Positions 34,340 to 45,874 of a stretch of DNA of 64,000 nucleotides are shown in pieces (positions within the stretch are counted from its first letter, which is position 1; every line of letters begins with the position of its first letter). A program made the position numbers and the translations under genes. The stretch is from positions 105,513 to 169,512 of the forward strand of contig KN834790.1 of NCBI GenBank assembly GCA_000827265.1. Direction: 5' to 3'. The stretch comes from Collybiopsis luxurians FD-317 M1. Its lineage: Eukaryota; Basidiomycota; Agaricomycetes; Agaricales; Omphalotaceae. The notes beneath the pieces are model-generated. The model saw nothing but the letters and a program-made list of their open reading frames with translations, was not told the origin of the DNA and searched no databases.

Positions 34340-35399
34340 GCTAGGAAATAGTGTTCAAAAGTAAATTGGTTTAATGTTTCAAAGGCATTACTGTCTCCTT
34401 GCTGCAGGATTACTCGCCTGGGGCACTGCAACAAATGACTGATTTTAGGCATAACTTTACTAATTTTCTGCCACATCCTCACATCTTCTAGGGTTTTGGG
34501 CTCTTGAAACACTCCTACTGTATATTCTTACAGTAGCTTCTATTCATTCATCACATCGGACATATGTAGATGCAATGGAATCTGTTGTCATGTCTAGCGG
34601 AAGGCTGTGGTGTGAACTCTAGGTGTAACAAAAGACTTAACGAGCTAATCAACGGCCGTCCGAGCCTTCCCATAAACGGGTCGAGAACCCAACGTCGTTG
34701 CGCGGAAACGTGTTCCGTCCTAAATCTAGACCCAGTTCGACCTTGACTTTGGCACAAGTACATGTTCTCATGAGGTCTAAGCGCATTCTATCGGAGTAAC
34801 ATCGTGCCGCTACGAAGATTCGCACCACATCACTCGGAATGACAGCATCCGGATTCAATTCTGAAATGGCTGCCGACCCGCATTGTCGAGATCGTCGTAG
34901 AAGCCGGATCTCCAGCCGAGAGAGAACACAATCAACAAAGCCCAGTCTCGCGAAGATAATTTAGAGTGAAACTGCGATTTCGGCATGTGAGATGATAAAC
35001 AAGAAACTAAACAAAAATGAGAGCTCAAATAATAATCAAGTAACATCAAATAACGACGATTAATGACTGAAGAGAAAACACATAAGGACGCGTTTTGAAA
35101 CTTCCACGATACGGAAATAGGTAGAGAGGAAGTAGGAACAGCGGTCAGGACGAAAAGGAGAAAGAACAGCGTTGCTACAACGATGTCATGGAACAACGAT
35201 GAGCCGCTGTAGTAAACGCTGAAGAATCGAGCGGTGATCCGTACAGATGTAGGAAACGGTACATGAGTACTGAGACTGCAGGAAAGGGCAGACCAAAGGA
35301 GAAGGGTACAGAAAGCGTCCCCTCACCCTTCATTAGAGATGCCTAAAGCCAACTCATAACAACGAATCTAGTTTGCTCAACACCTCTAAAGCGCCCGCG
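34340..35399 (-). other. no complete gene; repeat segment and possible minus-strand exons
   Basis: 34660-34970 is the CpG-rich copy of 19640-19960. On the minus strand it has two protein-like frames: one (34855-35196) with a hydrophobic leader LFFLLFVLTAVPTSS ending WRSGFYDDLDNAGRQPFQ, and one (34649-34858) reading SDVVRIFVAARCYSDRMRLD and ELGLDLGRNTFPRND. They may be two exons of one small secreted protein or a gene captured by the repeat. No junction is certain. Confidence 0.35.
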
Positions 35400-35537
35400 A
35401 TGAGTTCAAAGCCGAGATCTTCGCCGTCATCTGATACGCCATTGGGTGGGGATGAGGCGCCTAAAAGGGGAAGTGGAAAGAGCGGGAATGGGATGGGTAT
35501 GGTCGGCACGAAGGGCAACAGAGAAGAGAGTATATAA
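35400..35537 (+). CDS. small ORF, 45 residues, unrecognised
   Basis: Starts MSSKPRSSPSSDTPLGG and ends NREESI before TAA. Ser, Gly and Lys rich, without domain. It lies convergent with the VPS74 gene, 64 bp from its stop, in what should be that gene's 3' untranslated region, so chance is quite possible. Confidence 0.2.
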   Translation: MSSKPRSSPSSDTPLGGDEAPKRGSGKSGNGMGMVGTKGNREESI

Positions 35538-35601
35538 TCAGCGACCGATCATAACACAGCGAATAAGGAAGAGGAATCAATCCTTCATCGCCGATGGAAA
35601 T

Positions 35602-37165
<1,564 letters not shown>

Positions 37166-37325
37166 TCAGGAGCTGCGCAGGTCTAAGCGCCCGAAATTCT
37201 TCGTGGGAATTTAAAAGCGCCTAAGTCTTTGACCCTGGAATTTTTATCTTCGACACAAGTATTTACTGTAAGGACAGCTACTAGAGGGCAGAGAATGACA
37301 AGGCTTTGTAGAGTCCATATGCATA

Positions 37326-38933
37326 TCAAGAGTTTTCTCCAGAGATAACAACTCTCATACCCGCCTTCTCCATGTATTTCAGAGGCCTATAAGCTTCCTC
37401 GTCCACATCTCGATTTATCAACCGCAATACAACCGACCGCAGACACGCGATTTCGGCATCGGTTTTACACCCGTTGACAAATTCATCAGGAAACCATCTC
37501 GACTGGACCATCTCAACGAATGCTTGGTCTATGGGCTCGCGTTCTGCCCCTTCTGAGTCTATCGCATCAAATGTGATGTCAAGGCTTTTCAACTTCGGTA
37601 ACAGTGCCGAAGAACCTGTATCATAGCCAGCAGGAGGACAAGCATGGAAAATTTGGAAGAGCAGCGGGGTAAGAGGATCGCTCCCGATGAGGGAGGAATT
37701 GTCAACAGTGAGATGAAGAAGTGACGGAAGGCGGCCAAGCACACCAAAAAACTCAGAGTCTGAGACAGGAACGGATTTGATCGAGAAGATTGTGAGGTGG
37801 AATAATGACCGTCCCATGAAACAATGGAAGCTTGCTTTAGGCCAAGGACGTTCATACTCATTCTCAGCCTCAATGAGCAGCGACGTGAGCGAAGGGCATA
37901 TCAATGAGCCAAAAGCCATTTCGGCCAAGCTCAATCGGGATGTTTGACAGAGCGATAGAGTCAGTGTTCTGAGCGTGAAGATTTTTGCAGGAAGCAATGC
38001 TTCCTGAACGGATCCTTCACAATCGCGCTCCCGAAATCGCAATTCTGCCAAGTTGGGGCATATTTCAAGGAGGTTTTTGATTTCTGCAGGAAAGTCGCCA
38101 TAATCAAGTCGAGTGATCTGCTTCCACGGAAATTTCATGCTTGAAATGTCCGTTCACGGAGGCTTGTCAACACAAAACTCCCGAAGATTTGTAGCGCTCT
38201 GATATAAATCAAGACCATTTGGCCTTGAAACTCGCATATTCTGTAGCCTAAGCCCCTCTAACATTGGAAACCGTGCAGTGGAATTGAAGGATAAGAGTTT
38301 GTTATAAGCTTGCGCATGCGCCGCTGTGAGATGTTTCCAGCGAGACGAGTGGGCAATAAGTGGACCGCAAGCAGCAGTTTCAACACCAGACACTGCGCCT
38401 GCGATTTGGATGATAAGGGGAGCTTGGAAAGAAGAATTGATGTACAGATTGATAATGGGGATATCTTTATGACGAAAGGAAGAGATTGTCGAAAAGTCGA
38501 TAAGTATTCGAGACCATAAGGAAGGGGCGGATTTCGTTAGATTTCTCCAACGAAAAGACACACTGCTAATGATGAGAGTGGGCATTTTTTCCAACTTCTT
38601 CGATGTAAGGTCGTTCATGTTACAAGCGTAGTCGAAAATTCGAAGCATGGTCTCACTTGGAAGTCTCCGAACAGGGGATCTGAGAAAGCGAAGAAGGACT
38701 TTGTACTCTTGCAGCCTTCGACGTTGATTTCGGATATAAATGATACGAGATCGTAAACGGTCCTCTTCGGCGTCGCAATCCTCGATGTCTTTGTCAACAG
38801 CTGCGAGTACACCAGTCATTTCAGCATCTGATTGAGCTATAGGGCCATGTTCTGAACGCAGCCTTTGCCGAATATATGAAAAGTCGAGATCAGTTCGTAG
38901 TCGGAAGTCCTTTCCCCCGGAGTAGTTTGCCAT
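37326..38933 (-). pseudogene. F-box-like protein, copy 1, split by one in-frame TGA
   Basis: Head-to-tail paralogue of 39457-41109. It reads MANYSGGKDF, a coiled-coil leader (DIEDCDAEEDRLRSRII and RRRLQEYKVLL), an F-box-like core RRLPSETMLRIFDYAC (about residues 90-105), FRWRNL..SAPSLWSRI, then leucine-rich segments (TLRTLTLSLCQTSRLSL, LPSLLHLTVDNSSL). TGA at 38154-38156 interrupts the frame, which continues open after it to the stop at 37326. Relative to copy 2, a segment of about 30 bp is missing at the same point. A 39-bp GT-AG excision (GTTTTG...TTCAAG) would restore the frame but is shorter than any other intron here. Function: a substrate adaptor of SCF ubiquitin ligases is only presumed. 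Confidence 0.7.
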
Positions 38934-39456
38934 CTGAACTACTCAGAAGATGAATTTCAGGAAATCCTCAAAATGCAGAAGACACTCACCTGAAGTGTCA
39001 AGCAGGAAATTTTTTACGGGCTTATAATTCTCTAAATGAGACGAGGAGATCAGCTATCACCCACCTAATTCGTTCAGCAATTTGGGTGGCGTCTTTTCGA
39101 GAAGGGCAAAGCAAATTATTTAGCGCCCACCGCCCAATGTTGGTTCGCTTGTTGGTTCGCTCGTGGTTTCAACGTGATTTGCGCAACCCGTCCGCCATCC
39201 GCTGTCGGCTGTGACTTATCCGCTTGAGCATGTCCTTACTTTCCATGGCAAGCTTAAATGAGCCAGAGCAAGAAGCAGACATTGTACTTTGTTGAAACCT
39301 TCTCGTAGCTTTATCGATATTCCTGGCGTCGACTCTGATCTCAAGCTAAAGTAAGTAGCTAGAAATCGAAAGTATGGTGATTACCTTAAGTTGCACACGC
39401 TCAGGAAATATTGATCAAGAAAGGGGGTTGACAAGGTAATGGAGTACATATGCATA

Positions 39457-41109
39457 TCAAGGATTTTTTGCGATAATAATGACCCTCATACCCGCCTTTT
39501 CAAGGTATTTCAGAGGCCTATAAATCTCCTCGTCTATTTCTCGGTGTATTAACCGCAATACAACCGAATGCAGACACGCAATTCCAACATCAGCTCCAGA
39601 AAGGGTTCTGCGTCCATCGGCAGACTCATTGGGGAGCCATCTCGACTGGACCATTTCAACAAATGCCTGGTCTATGAACTTCCACTCTTCCCTTTCCCAG
39701 TCCTTCGCAATAAATGTGATATCAAGGCTAATCAGATTTGGTACGAGTGTCGAAGAAGCCGTATGATAGCCAGCAGGAGGACAAGCATGGAGAGTTCTGA
39801 AAAGCAGCGGGGTGAGAGGATCGTTCCCGATAAAGGAGCAATTGTCGACAGTGAGGTGAAGAAGTGAAGGAAGGCGGCAGAGCAGATCAATCAAATCAGA
39901 GTCTCCAATTGAAACGCATTTGATCGAGAGCGTGGTGAGGTGGAATGACGACCGTTCCATAAAACCTTGGAGAGTTGCTTTAGGCCAAGGACGCACATAC
40001 TCACTTTGAGCCTCAATGAGGAGAGAAGTGAGCGAGGGGCATGTCAAGGAGTTAAAAGCCATTTCAGCCAAGCTCAGTCGAGATGTTTGACAAAGCGATA
40101 GAGTCAGTGTCTTGAGCGCGGACGCTTTTGCAAGAAGCAATGGTTGCTGAACGAATCCTTCGCTATTGACCTCTCGAAAATGTAACTCTACCAAGTTGCC
40201 ACACATCTCAAAGAAGTTTCCGATATCCGCAGGATAACCGCCACATTCAAGACGAGTAATCTGCTTCCAGGGAAATCCCATCCTTGCGGCATCAGCGAAC
40301 AGGACAGTGGTACCCATTGTTAGCGGGATGCACTCAAGGTATAACTCCCGAAGATTTGTAGCATTCTGAAATGCATGAAGACCATGAGACGTTAAAAAAT
40401 ATGCACCGGACCGTAGCCTGAGTACTTCTAATATCGAAAACTGCGGAATACCATAGGAAGTGAGTGTGTAATATGCCTGCGGATGTGCCACTGTAAGATG
40501 CTTCCAGCGAGGCGAACATGCAATTAGCGCACGACAAACAGTATCCTCCATAGCAGACGGGCAGGCGCCTGTGATTTCAATGGTGAGGGAAGCCTTGCGA
40601 GAGAGATTTAGGAATAAAAAGAAGACGGGGAGATGTTTACGGCGATAGGAAGAGATCGTCGAAAGGTCAATGAATATTCGAGCCCACAGGGTCGGGATGG
40701 ACATCGCCAAATTTCGCCAACGGAAGGACACACAGCTAATGGCGAGAGTGGGCATTTTTTTCACCTTCTTCGATGTAAGTTCGTTCATGTCACAAGCGTA
40801 GTCGAAGATTCGAAGCATGATCTCGTTTGGAAGCTTCCGAATGGAGGATCTGAGAAAGTGAAGACATGCCTTGTACTCCTGCAGCCGTCGACGTTGACTT
40901 TGAATAAAAATAATACGATATCGTAAATGATCCTCCTCGGCATTGCAGTCCTCGATGTCTTTGTCGACGTCTGAGAGTGCGCCGGCCACTTCAGCATCGG
41001 ATTGAGTTGCAGGTCCATATTCTGAGCGTATCCTTTGCCGAATATGCGAGAAGTCGAGTTGAGTCCGGAATCGGCAGCCTTTCTCTCCAGCGTGATTCAA
41101 GTTTGCCAT
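39457..41109 (-). CDS. F-box-like/LRR protein, copy 2, intact
   Basis: Single exon of 550 residues. Order: polar start MANLNHAGEKG; coiled coil (DVDKDIEDCNAEEDHLRYRI, about 45-65); F-box-like RKLPNEIMLRIFDYACDMNE (about 90-110); FRWRNLAMSIPTLWARIFID; then leucine-rich stretches with cysteine, including LRSGAYFLTSHGLHAF, SALKTLTLSLCQTSRLSL and LPSLLHLTVDNCSF. It ends RPLKYLEKAGMRVII. This leader plus F-box layout is a greatly expanded Agaricomycete family. Identity to copy 1 is high throughout, so the tandem duplication is recent. Confidence 0.85.
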   Translation of the reverse strand: MANLNHAGEKGCRFRTQLDFSHIRQRIRSEYGPATQSDAEVAGALSDVDKDIEDCNAEEDHLRYRIIFIQSQRRRLQEYKACLHFLRSSIRKLPNEIMLRIFDYACDMNELTSKKVKKMPTLAISCVSFRWRNLAMSIPTLWARIFIDLSTISSYRRKHLPVFFLFLNLSRKASLTIEITGACPSAMEDTVCRALIACSPRWKHLTVAHPQAYYTLTSYGIPQFSILEVLRLRSGAYFLTSHGLHAFQNATNLRELYLECIPLTMGTTVLFADAARMGFPWKQITRLECGGYPADIGNFFEMCGNLVELHFREVNSEGFVQQPLLLAKASALKTLTLSLCQTSRLSLAEMAFNSLTCPSLTSLLIEAQSEYVRPWPKATLQGFMERSSFHLTTLSIKCVSIGDSDLIDLLCRLPSLLHLTVDNCSFIGNDPLTPLLFRTLHACPPAGYHTASSTLVPNLISLDITFIAKDWEREEWKFIDQAFVEMVQSRWLPNESADGRRTLSGADVGIACLHSVVLRLIHREIDEEIYRPLKYLEKAGMRVIIIAKNP

Positions 41110-42525
41110 TTGAGCTGGTCATGATGATCTTATAGGTGTAGAAAGCCTCCAGAACTCAAAAGACTTACCTGAGTAACAGAGTTATTTCCTTTCAAACGCT
41201 AGGGGTGAATGGCGGACGTCGGGCTGAGATTTAAGGAAACTTATGTGGGGAAACGCGTTACGCACGAGGTGCTGCATTTACACTTGTGTGCCACGAGTTT
41301 CGTGCCGCTCTCCATAACCACCTCCTCGCTGAAAGACATCTCAGATAGACACGCACCATAAGGAATACTATCGGGCCTTCATCAACCCTCCATACCTACC
41401 TTAACAAGTATATACTTAACTTACCGGTTCCCGCCTCTCCGAACCATCGGATGTGCCAACAATTCAGCAGGAGTCAGCGTCCTCCTTTTCGGCAAACTAC
41501 GGTATCTGGATCGTCTGGACAAGAGCAGGCAGTCCAGCTCCAGTCTGAACTAGATTAATTTCGTCCATTGCTCTGGGCCCCAGGTCGGGTAGACAGCTGA
41601 AGTAGACTTCCAATGGCTTTTCGTGTTCGTCCGTGAAGTTTGCTAGGCTGCGGCCCGAATTGAAGCAATCCGTGCTAAGAGTCCATGACGAAAGACTTGA
41701 TCAAGACTAGATTTAGCCTTGACCTCAGTTCTCACATTCTATGAGAATGTACTCCGTGACTGAGTCTCAGTTACGCCGGGTGTCTACTAGGCTCTTGGTA
41801 TGTCAGTATAATAGCTACTCCCTAGAAACGCGGGATTCCCTGATGGAAGGTCAGTGTTGCCACCATGTCGGTGTCAGTACCGTACTGATGGAGGGTTGAG
41901 CCGTTGGATGGGTCGAAAAGATTCGAACCCAGGCTATTTTAACTCAGCCATTGATGTAAGTCTTTGCTGCGCACTGCGTGAGTCGTTCCTGCCCAAGGGG
42001 GTCAAAGGTGGCCTGCAGACTTTGAGCGTATGGCAATCGAAGTGACCCAGACTTCTTGGGTCCAAACCTCACTCCCCTCTTTAAGCCATTACATATTACT
42101 TTCTTGGACGCTGAGCAAATAGGATCGATTAGACAGCAAGACATGCTTTCGATTGCACGTTTCGAAGCTTTTGCCAGACCAACCAGCCAACCAACCTTGC
42201 TTTAACAAACGATCTCCTTACGCCCTCCTTCGCCCCTGACACAACTACGTGAGTGATTATTTTGCCATTGGTCGTTCAGATTAGGACTTGAGGATCTTCA
42301 TATAAGTGGCGATTTCTACACCAGATGGCTTGAATGTGCGATTGTAGTATGTACTGAGCGTGCAAATAACAAGTCCGATTATTACAAGAAGTGTACAGTT
42401 AAACCTAAAGCCCAACGGAACGAAATATCTACAAAAGTACGTTAAGAAAACGAAGAAAAAAATCTAATGGAAGACAAGTAATTCGATAAATATGATAACA
42501 AATTCAAAGCTACGTGGTTACATGC
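41110..42525. other. intergenic, no gene seen
   Basis: About 1.4 kb. At 41862 CAGTGTTGCCACC resembles the hAT-MITE terminus but no matching right end or 8-bp duplication is visible. At about 41920-41935 GATTCGAACCCAGGC looks like a tRNA T-arm on the minus strand without the rest of a tRNA. A stretch of AT-rich sequence before 42525 is the 3' flank of the next gene. Confidence 0.4.
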
Positions 42526-43789
42526 TTAAATCGTGTGCTCCTGTCCATTCCCACCTGGAGCTCCATTCTTGTCTTGCGCCGCTTTCAACCAGCTTCCCAC
42601 CCCTACGGCAATAGCTCCGACGGCCTGCGCTGCGCCGCTGGCCAAAAGCGCACCTCCTGCTCCTGCGCTTATCGCCGGAATAGACGGAATACTTCCAACG
42701 GTGATCAGAACGGCGGAGAGGGTGGTCATAACTTTTGGATGTTCGTTTGAAAGGAAATCCAAGGCGTTACAGGCATTCAAAAGCCAGACCGGTGCATGGG
42801 CGGTAGTGGTAATTGCTAGAAGGAAATTTCAATCAATGGATACTATAGATCATCAAAAAATGCTAGGGTGGACGACTTACTCTCTTCGTTGGCATCTCCA
42901 CCATGTGTTGATGTAGGGACCAACACCGGTGCAGTCACGGATCTCGTCGAGGTTGTCATCACTGCGCTGTCAGATATCGATTTCTGCGGATTGGGGCGAG
43001 TCGGGGACGAAGGCTCTTGTTTAAAGTCATCCTTCGACCCTCTTCTAATCGGCCATTGCAATGTTAGCGACGAAGTGGCAGAGCGTTGTGGTGACCTTCG
43101 TGTGGTTTCGCTATGCACAGTCGAGGTTGAAGATACCTTGTCGGACTTTTCGGATTTGTCCTTCCAGTCCAACAGATGATCGAATGTTGGTTTTCGGGAC
43201 AACCAAGCTACAGGCCCACTCTTGGTTGAAGATGTGTCCGAAGCTGGGGGGAAATCATGGGAGGACGTCTCTTCTGTGGGTGACTCGCAAAGCGCTTCTG
43301 AAGAGTCTGAATTCTTGCTACTGTTGGTATTCCGCGTAAGCCACCATAAACCGGAAGGTTTCGAGTGAACCTTAATGGACTCGGTCTCGCTCGCATCGAC
43401 GGTCCCTGAGAGAGCCGGCGGTTAGTTTCGAGCCATTCCATTAAGAATATTTTATACTTACACCCCATATTCCGCATCGCAATCTTGAACTTTTCCCAAT
43501 TCCAACGATAATTCCCTCCATGGACTTTAGCCATTACAGCCTTCAGCTCGCCCAACCTCGCCTTCGCCTTCTCTCCCATATAATGCTGCGCAACCTTATG
43601 CCAGTACTCCCTGGGCACACTTCGTTCTATGCAGCCCTCCTTGATCTTTGCCAGCCATTCATCGACTGGAAGATCCTTGGGGCCCTTGGAATTCTTGGTA
43701 CCATCGTTCCCGTGGAAGATGGGTGCGTCGTTCCAGGATGCGTATACAGGCTCGAGATCGAATGGTTTCAATTTGAATGCGTCCAACAT
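42526..43789 (-). CDS. 380-aa Agaricomycete family protein, unknown function
   Basis: Exons 43789-43462, 43405-42881 and 42815-42526, all with consensus borders (GTAAGT...CAG and GTAAGT...TAG). N-terminal domain (about 1-115): VDEWLAKIKEGCIERSVPRE, YWHKVAQHYMGEKAKARL and MAKVHGGNYRWNWEKFKIAM, ending NMGW across the splice site. The middle (about 120-285) is Ser/Thr/Lys-rich and probably disordered, with LWWLTRN and AWLSRKPTFDHL. The C-terminus has one long Gly/Ala-rich hydrophobic stretch (ITVGSIPSIPAISAGAGGAL and QAVGAIAVGVGSWL). I recall similar N-terminal domains in other mushroom genomes without assigned role. The hydrophobic tail suggests membrane insertion or oligomerisation. Confidence 0.75.
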
Positions 43790-44916
43790 CGTTTGTGAAT
43801 AAAGCTGGGGAAGATTGAGAGGGATGTTTGTCGTTTCGTAAAACTAGTGTAGATAAAGTGATGGAAAAATGAGTCGTAAGACAAGTTTAAAGATTTGTGT
43901 GAAGCGTCATGTCAGGAAACCCGTGAGGCATTTTGAAAGCTCTTATATGTGTGGCTTTGGGCACGCCGATCTATGCAATGTGGATAGCCGTGCGAGTGCG
44001 AGTGCGATCCGGCTACTCGCTTGTTCCTGTAAGACAGTCGGAGGCGGCCAGGTCGGCCCTGCATTTTTGCATCTGGACCACGTTCAGTTTGAAGAATTAA
44101 AATGAGTCGATCGCTGAGACGGATGTAGCAAGTACCTTGCCTCGCGTAATCCGCATGCCTCGAGCTACTAGCTTAATGACAGCTCACGCGTATGTGGTTC
44201 CGACCGCAGAAGATCCAAGGAGAGCATTTTGGGTATTCCTACATGGAAATCGGAAACCAAGTGACCAACCAGCACGGAGAGCAGGGCATAATCCATGAGG
44301 CTTTTCCGTGATTTTGCGTTAGTCTAGAGCGTATTATATACGTATCCGCGTTCTAGAAATATGAGACATGCCCTAGATGAGATCGTTAGAAGTTGAAGGT
44401 ATCTCGCTCTTGATGTCTTGTGAAAAACTTTGGCTATAGGGGAGTTGGGCAAGCGTTTGAGACTTTGAGATTCGAAACGCGGGGAAGGCGTATGGGTTAC
44501 GGAGGCTTACTTGTCAGCCATCGTAGAATGCTCGGTAAATCAAGCTCTTGGAGATGTCCTTGAGATGGGGAATAGTCAGATTGACTACGAAATCCAGATA
44601 GAGTAGCAAGACACTTGGCACACCGGAATTTGTTCGCCATTTTGACACTTGGTCGCTATATAGGCGCATATCATTCCAACGTTCCGGTTCTATATACACA
44701 GTACAATCCACGACGATTCACAAAAGATGCTAGGGTACTTTTAACTTCCAGTAAGTAAGAAATAGATAAGTTTAAAAAAGAGGAAATGAGTACAAACACG
44801 GCCCGTCCTATATTGAGATACAGCAAAGTAAACGTAGTCCGGAAAAGTTTATGTCCATGCGCACTTTAAGACGGCGCAGTTATCGCAAGGAGAGCGGATT
44901 AATATGGAGGCTGCCG
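43790..44916. other. intergenic, no convincing gene
   Basis: About 1.1 kb between two minus-strand genes. Frames at 43869-44105 (+) and 44514-44711 (-) show no domain or splice partners. The left 100 bp should hold the promoter of the 380-aa gene and the right part the 3' region of the Rheb gene. Confidence 0.4.
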
Positions 44917-45699
44917 TTACTGGATGAGGCAGCGATTGGCCTGAGGAACGGCCTGATTTCCAGACAACCGCCGCTCTATTTCTTGCACACACAGCTGGAA
45001 AACCCGCCCTACGAAGAAAATTATCATCCTTCTAAGTATGGCTCGGTAGATGGAGCATTTTAACGACTTACCAACGTTGATATCGTCCTTTGCACTCGTC
45101 TCAACATAAGCAGCGTTATTTGTTTCAGCGACTTTTTCAAGCTCAGATACTTGAACTTGACGGCTATCGGGGTAGATTAGATCGAGTATACAATGAATAA
45201 AATGAACGTGCCTCGAATCCAAGTCTGATTTAGCACCCGCAATCACGCAAGGAATATCAGTGACTCCACAGTAGTCGATGATTTTGTCGCGTAAAATCTG
45301 AACCATTTCGAAACTATTTCTTGAGGCTATGGAATAAACTAATACATAGCCATGGATTCCAATGGCATACTGAGCATTCAATGGTGAAAACTCGTCCTGG
45401 GATTTGCGGTGAGCATACGATTTTATGGCCATCGAAAAAGATTTTTCAAACCTGGCCAGCGGTATCAAATATTTCAAGAACGTATTCATTACCTTTGTAG
45501 GTAATACCCTTGACGTATGCACGTTCGATGGTTGGATAATAAGAGTCGATAAATTGTTTTTCTATGAATTGCTTGACCAGAGATGATTTTCCTGGAAAGT
45601 TTTGTAGACATTTTGGATGCCACAAACTGAGAAATTGAACCTACCCACTGATCTAGCTCCGAGTACAGCAATTTTTCGCCTTTTCACTTCAGCAGGCAT
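44917..45699 (-). CDS. RHB1: Rheb-type small GTPase
   Basis: Rheb activates TOR complex 1 at endolysosomal membranes. Five exons (45699-45645, 45591-45452, 45396-45212, 45163-45072, 45008-44917) give 187 residues. G1 is GARSVGKSS (split by intron 1), switch I YYPTIE, G3 DTAGQ/DEFS (split exactly at Gln by intron 2), G5 ETSAKDD. It ends in a CaaX box, CLIQ, for prenylation. Arg follows the P-loop Ala as in Rheb (GARSVG rather than Ras GAGGVG). Intron 3 (45164-45211, 48 bp) has GC-AG borders; its removal gives SDLDSSRQV, as in relatives, while retention adds 16 codons. G4 reads GAKSDL, with Ala where NKxD has Asn. Divergent from the F-box/WD gene. Confidence 0.9.
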
Positions 45700-45874
45700 T
45701 TCGGTAATGAATGTCCCAGTGAAAAACTGAACTATCGATTAACGGCCAGTGGCGGCCCGCCAAAAGTTTCCAATCAAAACCCTAACAAACCCTAATTTTC
45801 TATATCTGTTCTCCACCGTCACCAGCGCAGAGCAACGTCTGCGCAAATTTACTGTATATTCGACCCACCGTTAT
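45700..45874. promoter_or_regulatory. shared divergent promoter, Rheb and Ufo1-like
   Basis: Only 175 bp separate the two start codons. It contains TTTTCTATATCTG and CTAACAAACCCTAA, and GTATATTCG near the plus-strand start. Any upstream signals must be shared between the two genes. Inferred from gene arrangement only. Confidence 0.5.

Noticed and set aside
38115..38156. 39-bp intron rescuing F-box copy 1
   Set aside because: Kept only as an alternative: the donor GTTTTG is poor and the length is below every other intron in the window.
41862..41900. Another hAT MITE starting CAGTGTTGCCACC
   Set aside because: No matching right terminus or 8-bp duplication found within the following 700 bp.
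41895..41945. tRNA gene on the minus strand
   Set aside because: A T-arm-like GGGTTCGAATC and a D-arm-like TGGCTGAGT are present but only about 20 bases apart; no acceptor or anticodon arm can form.
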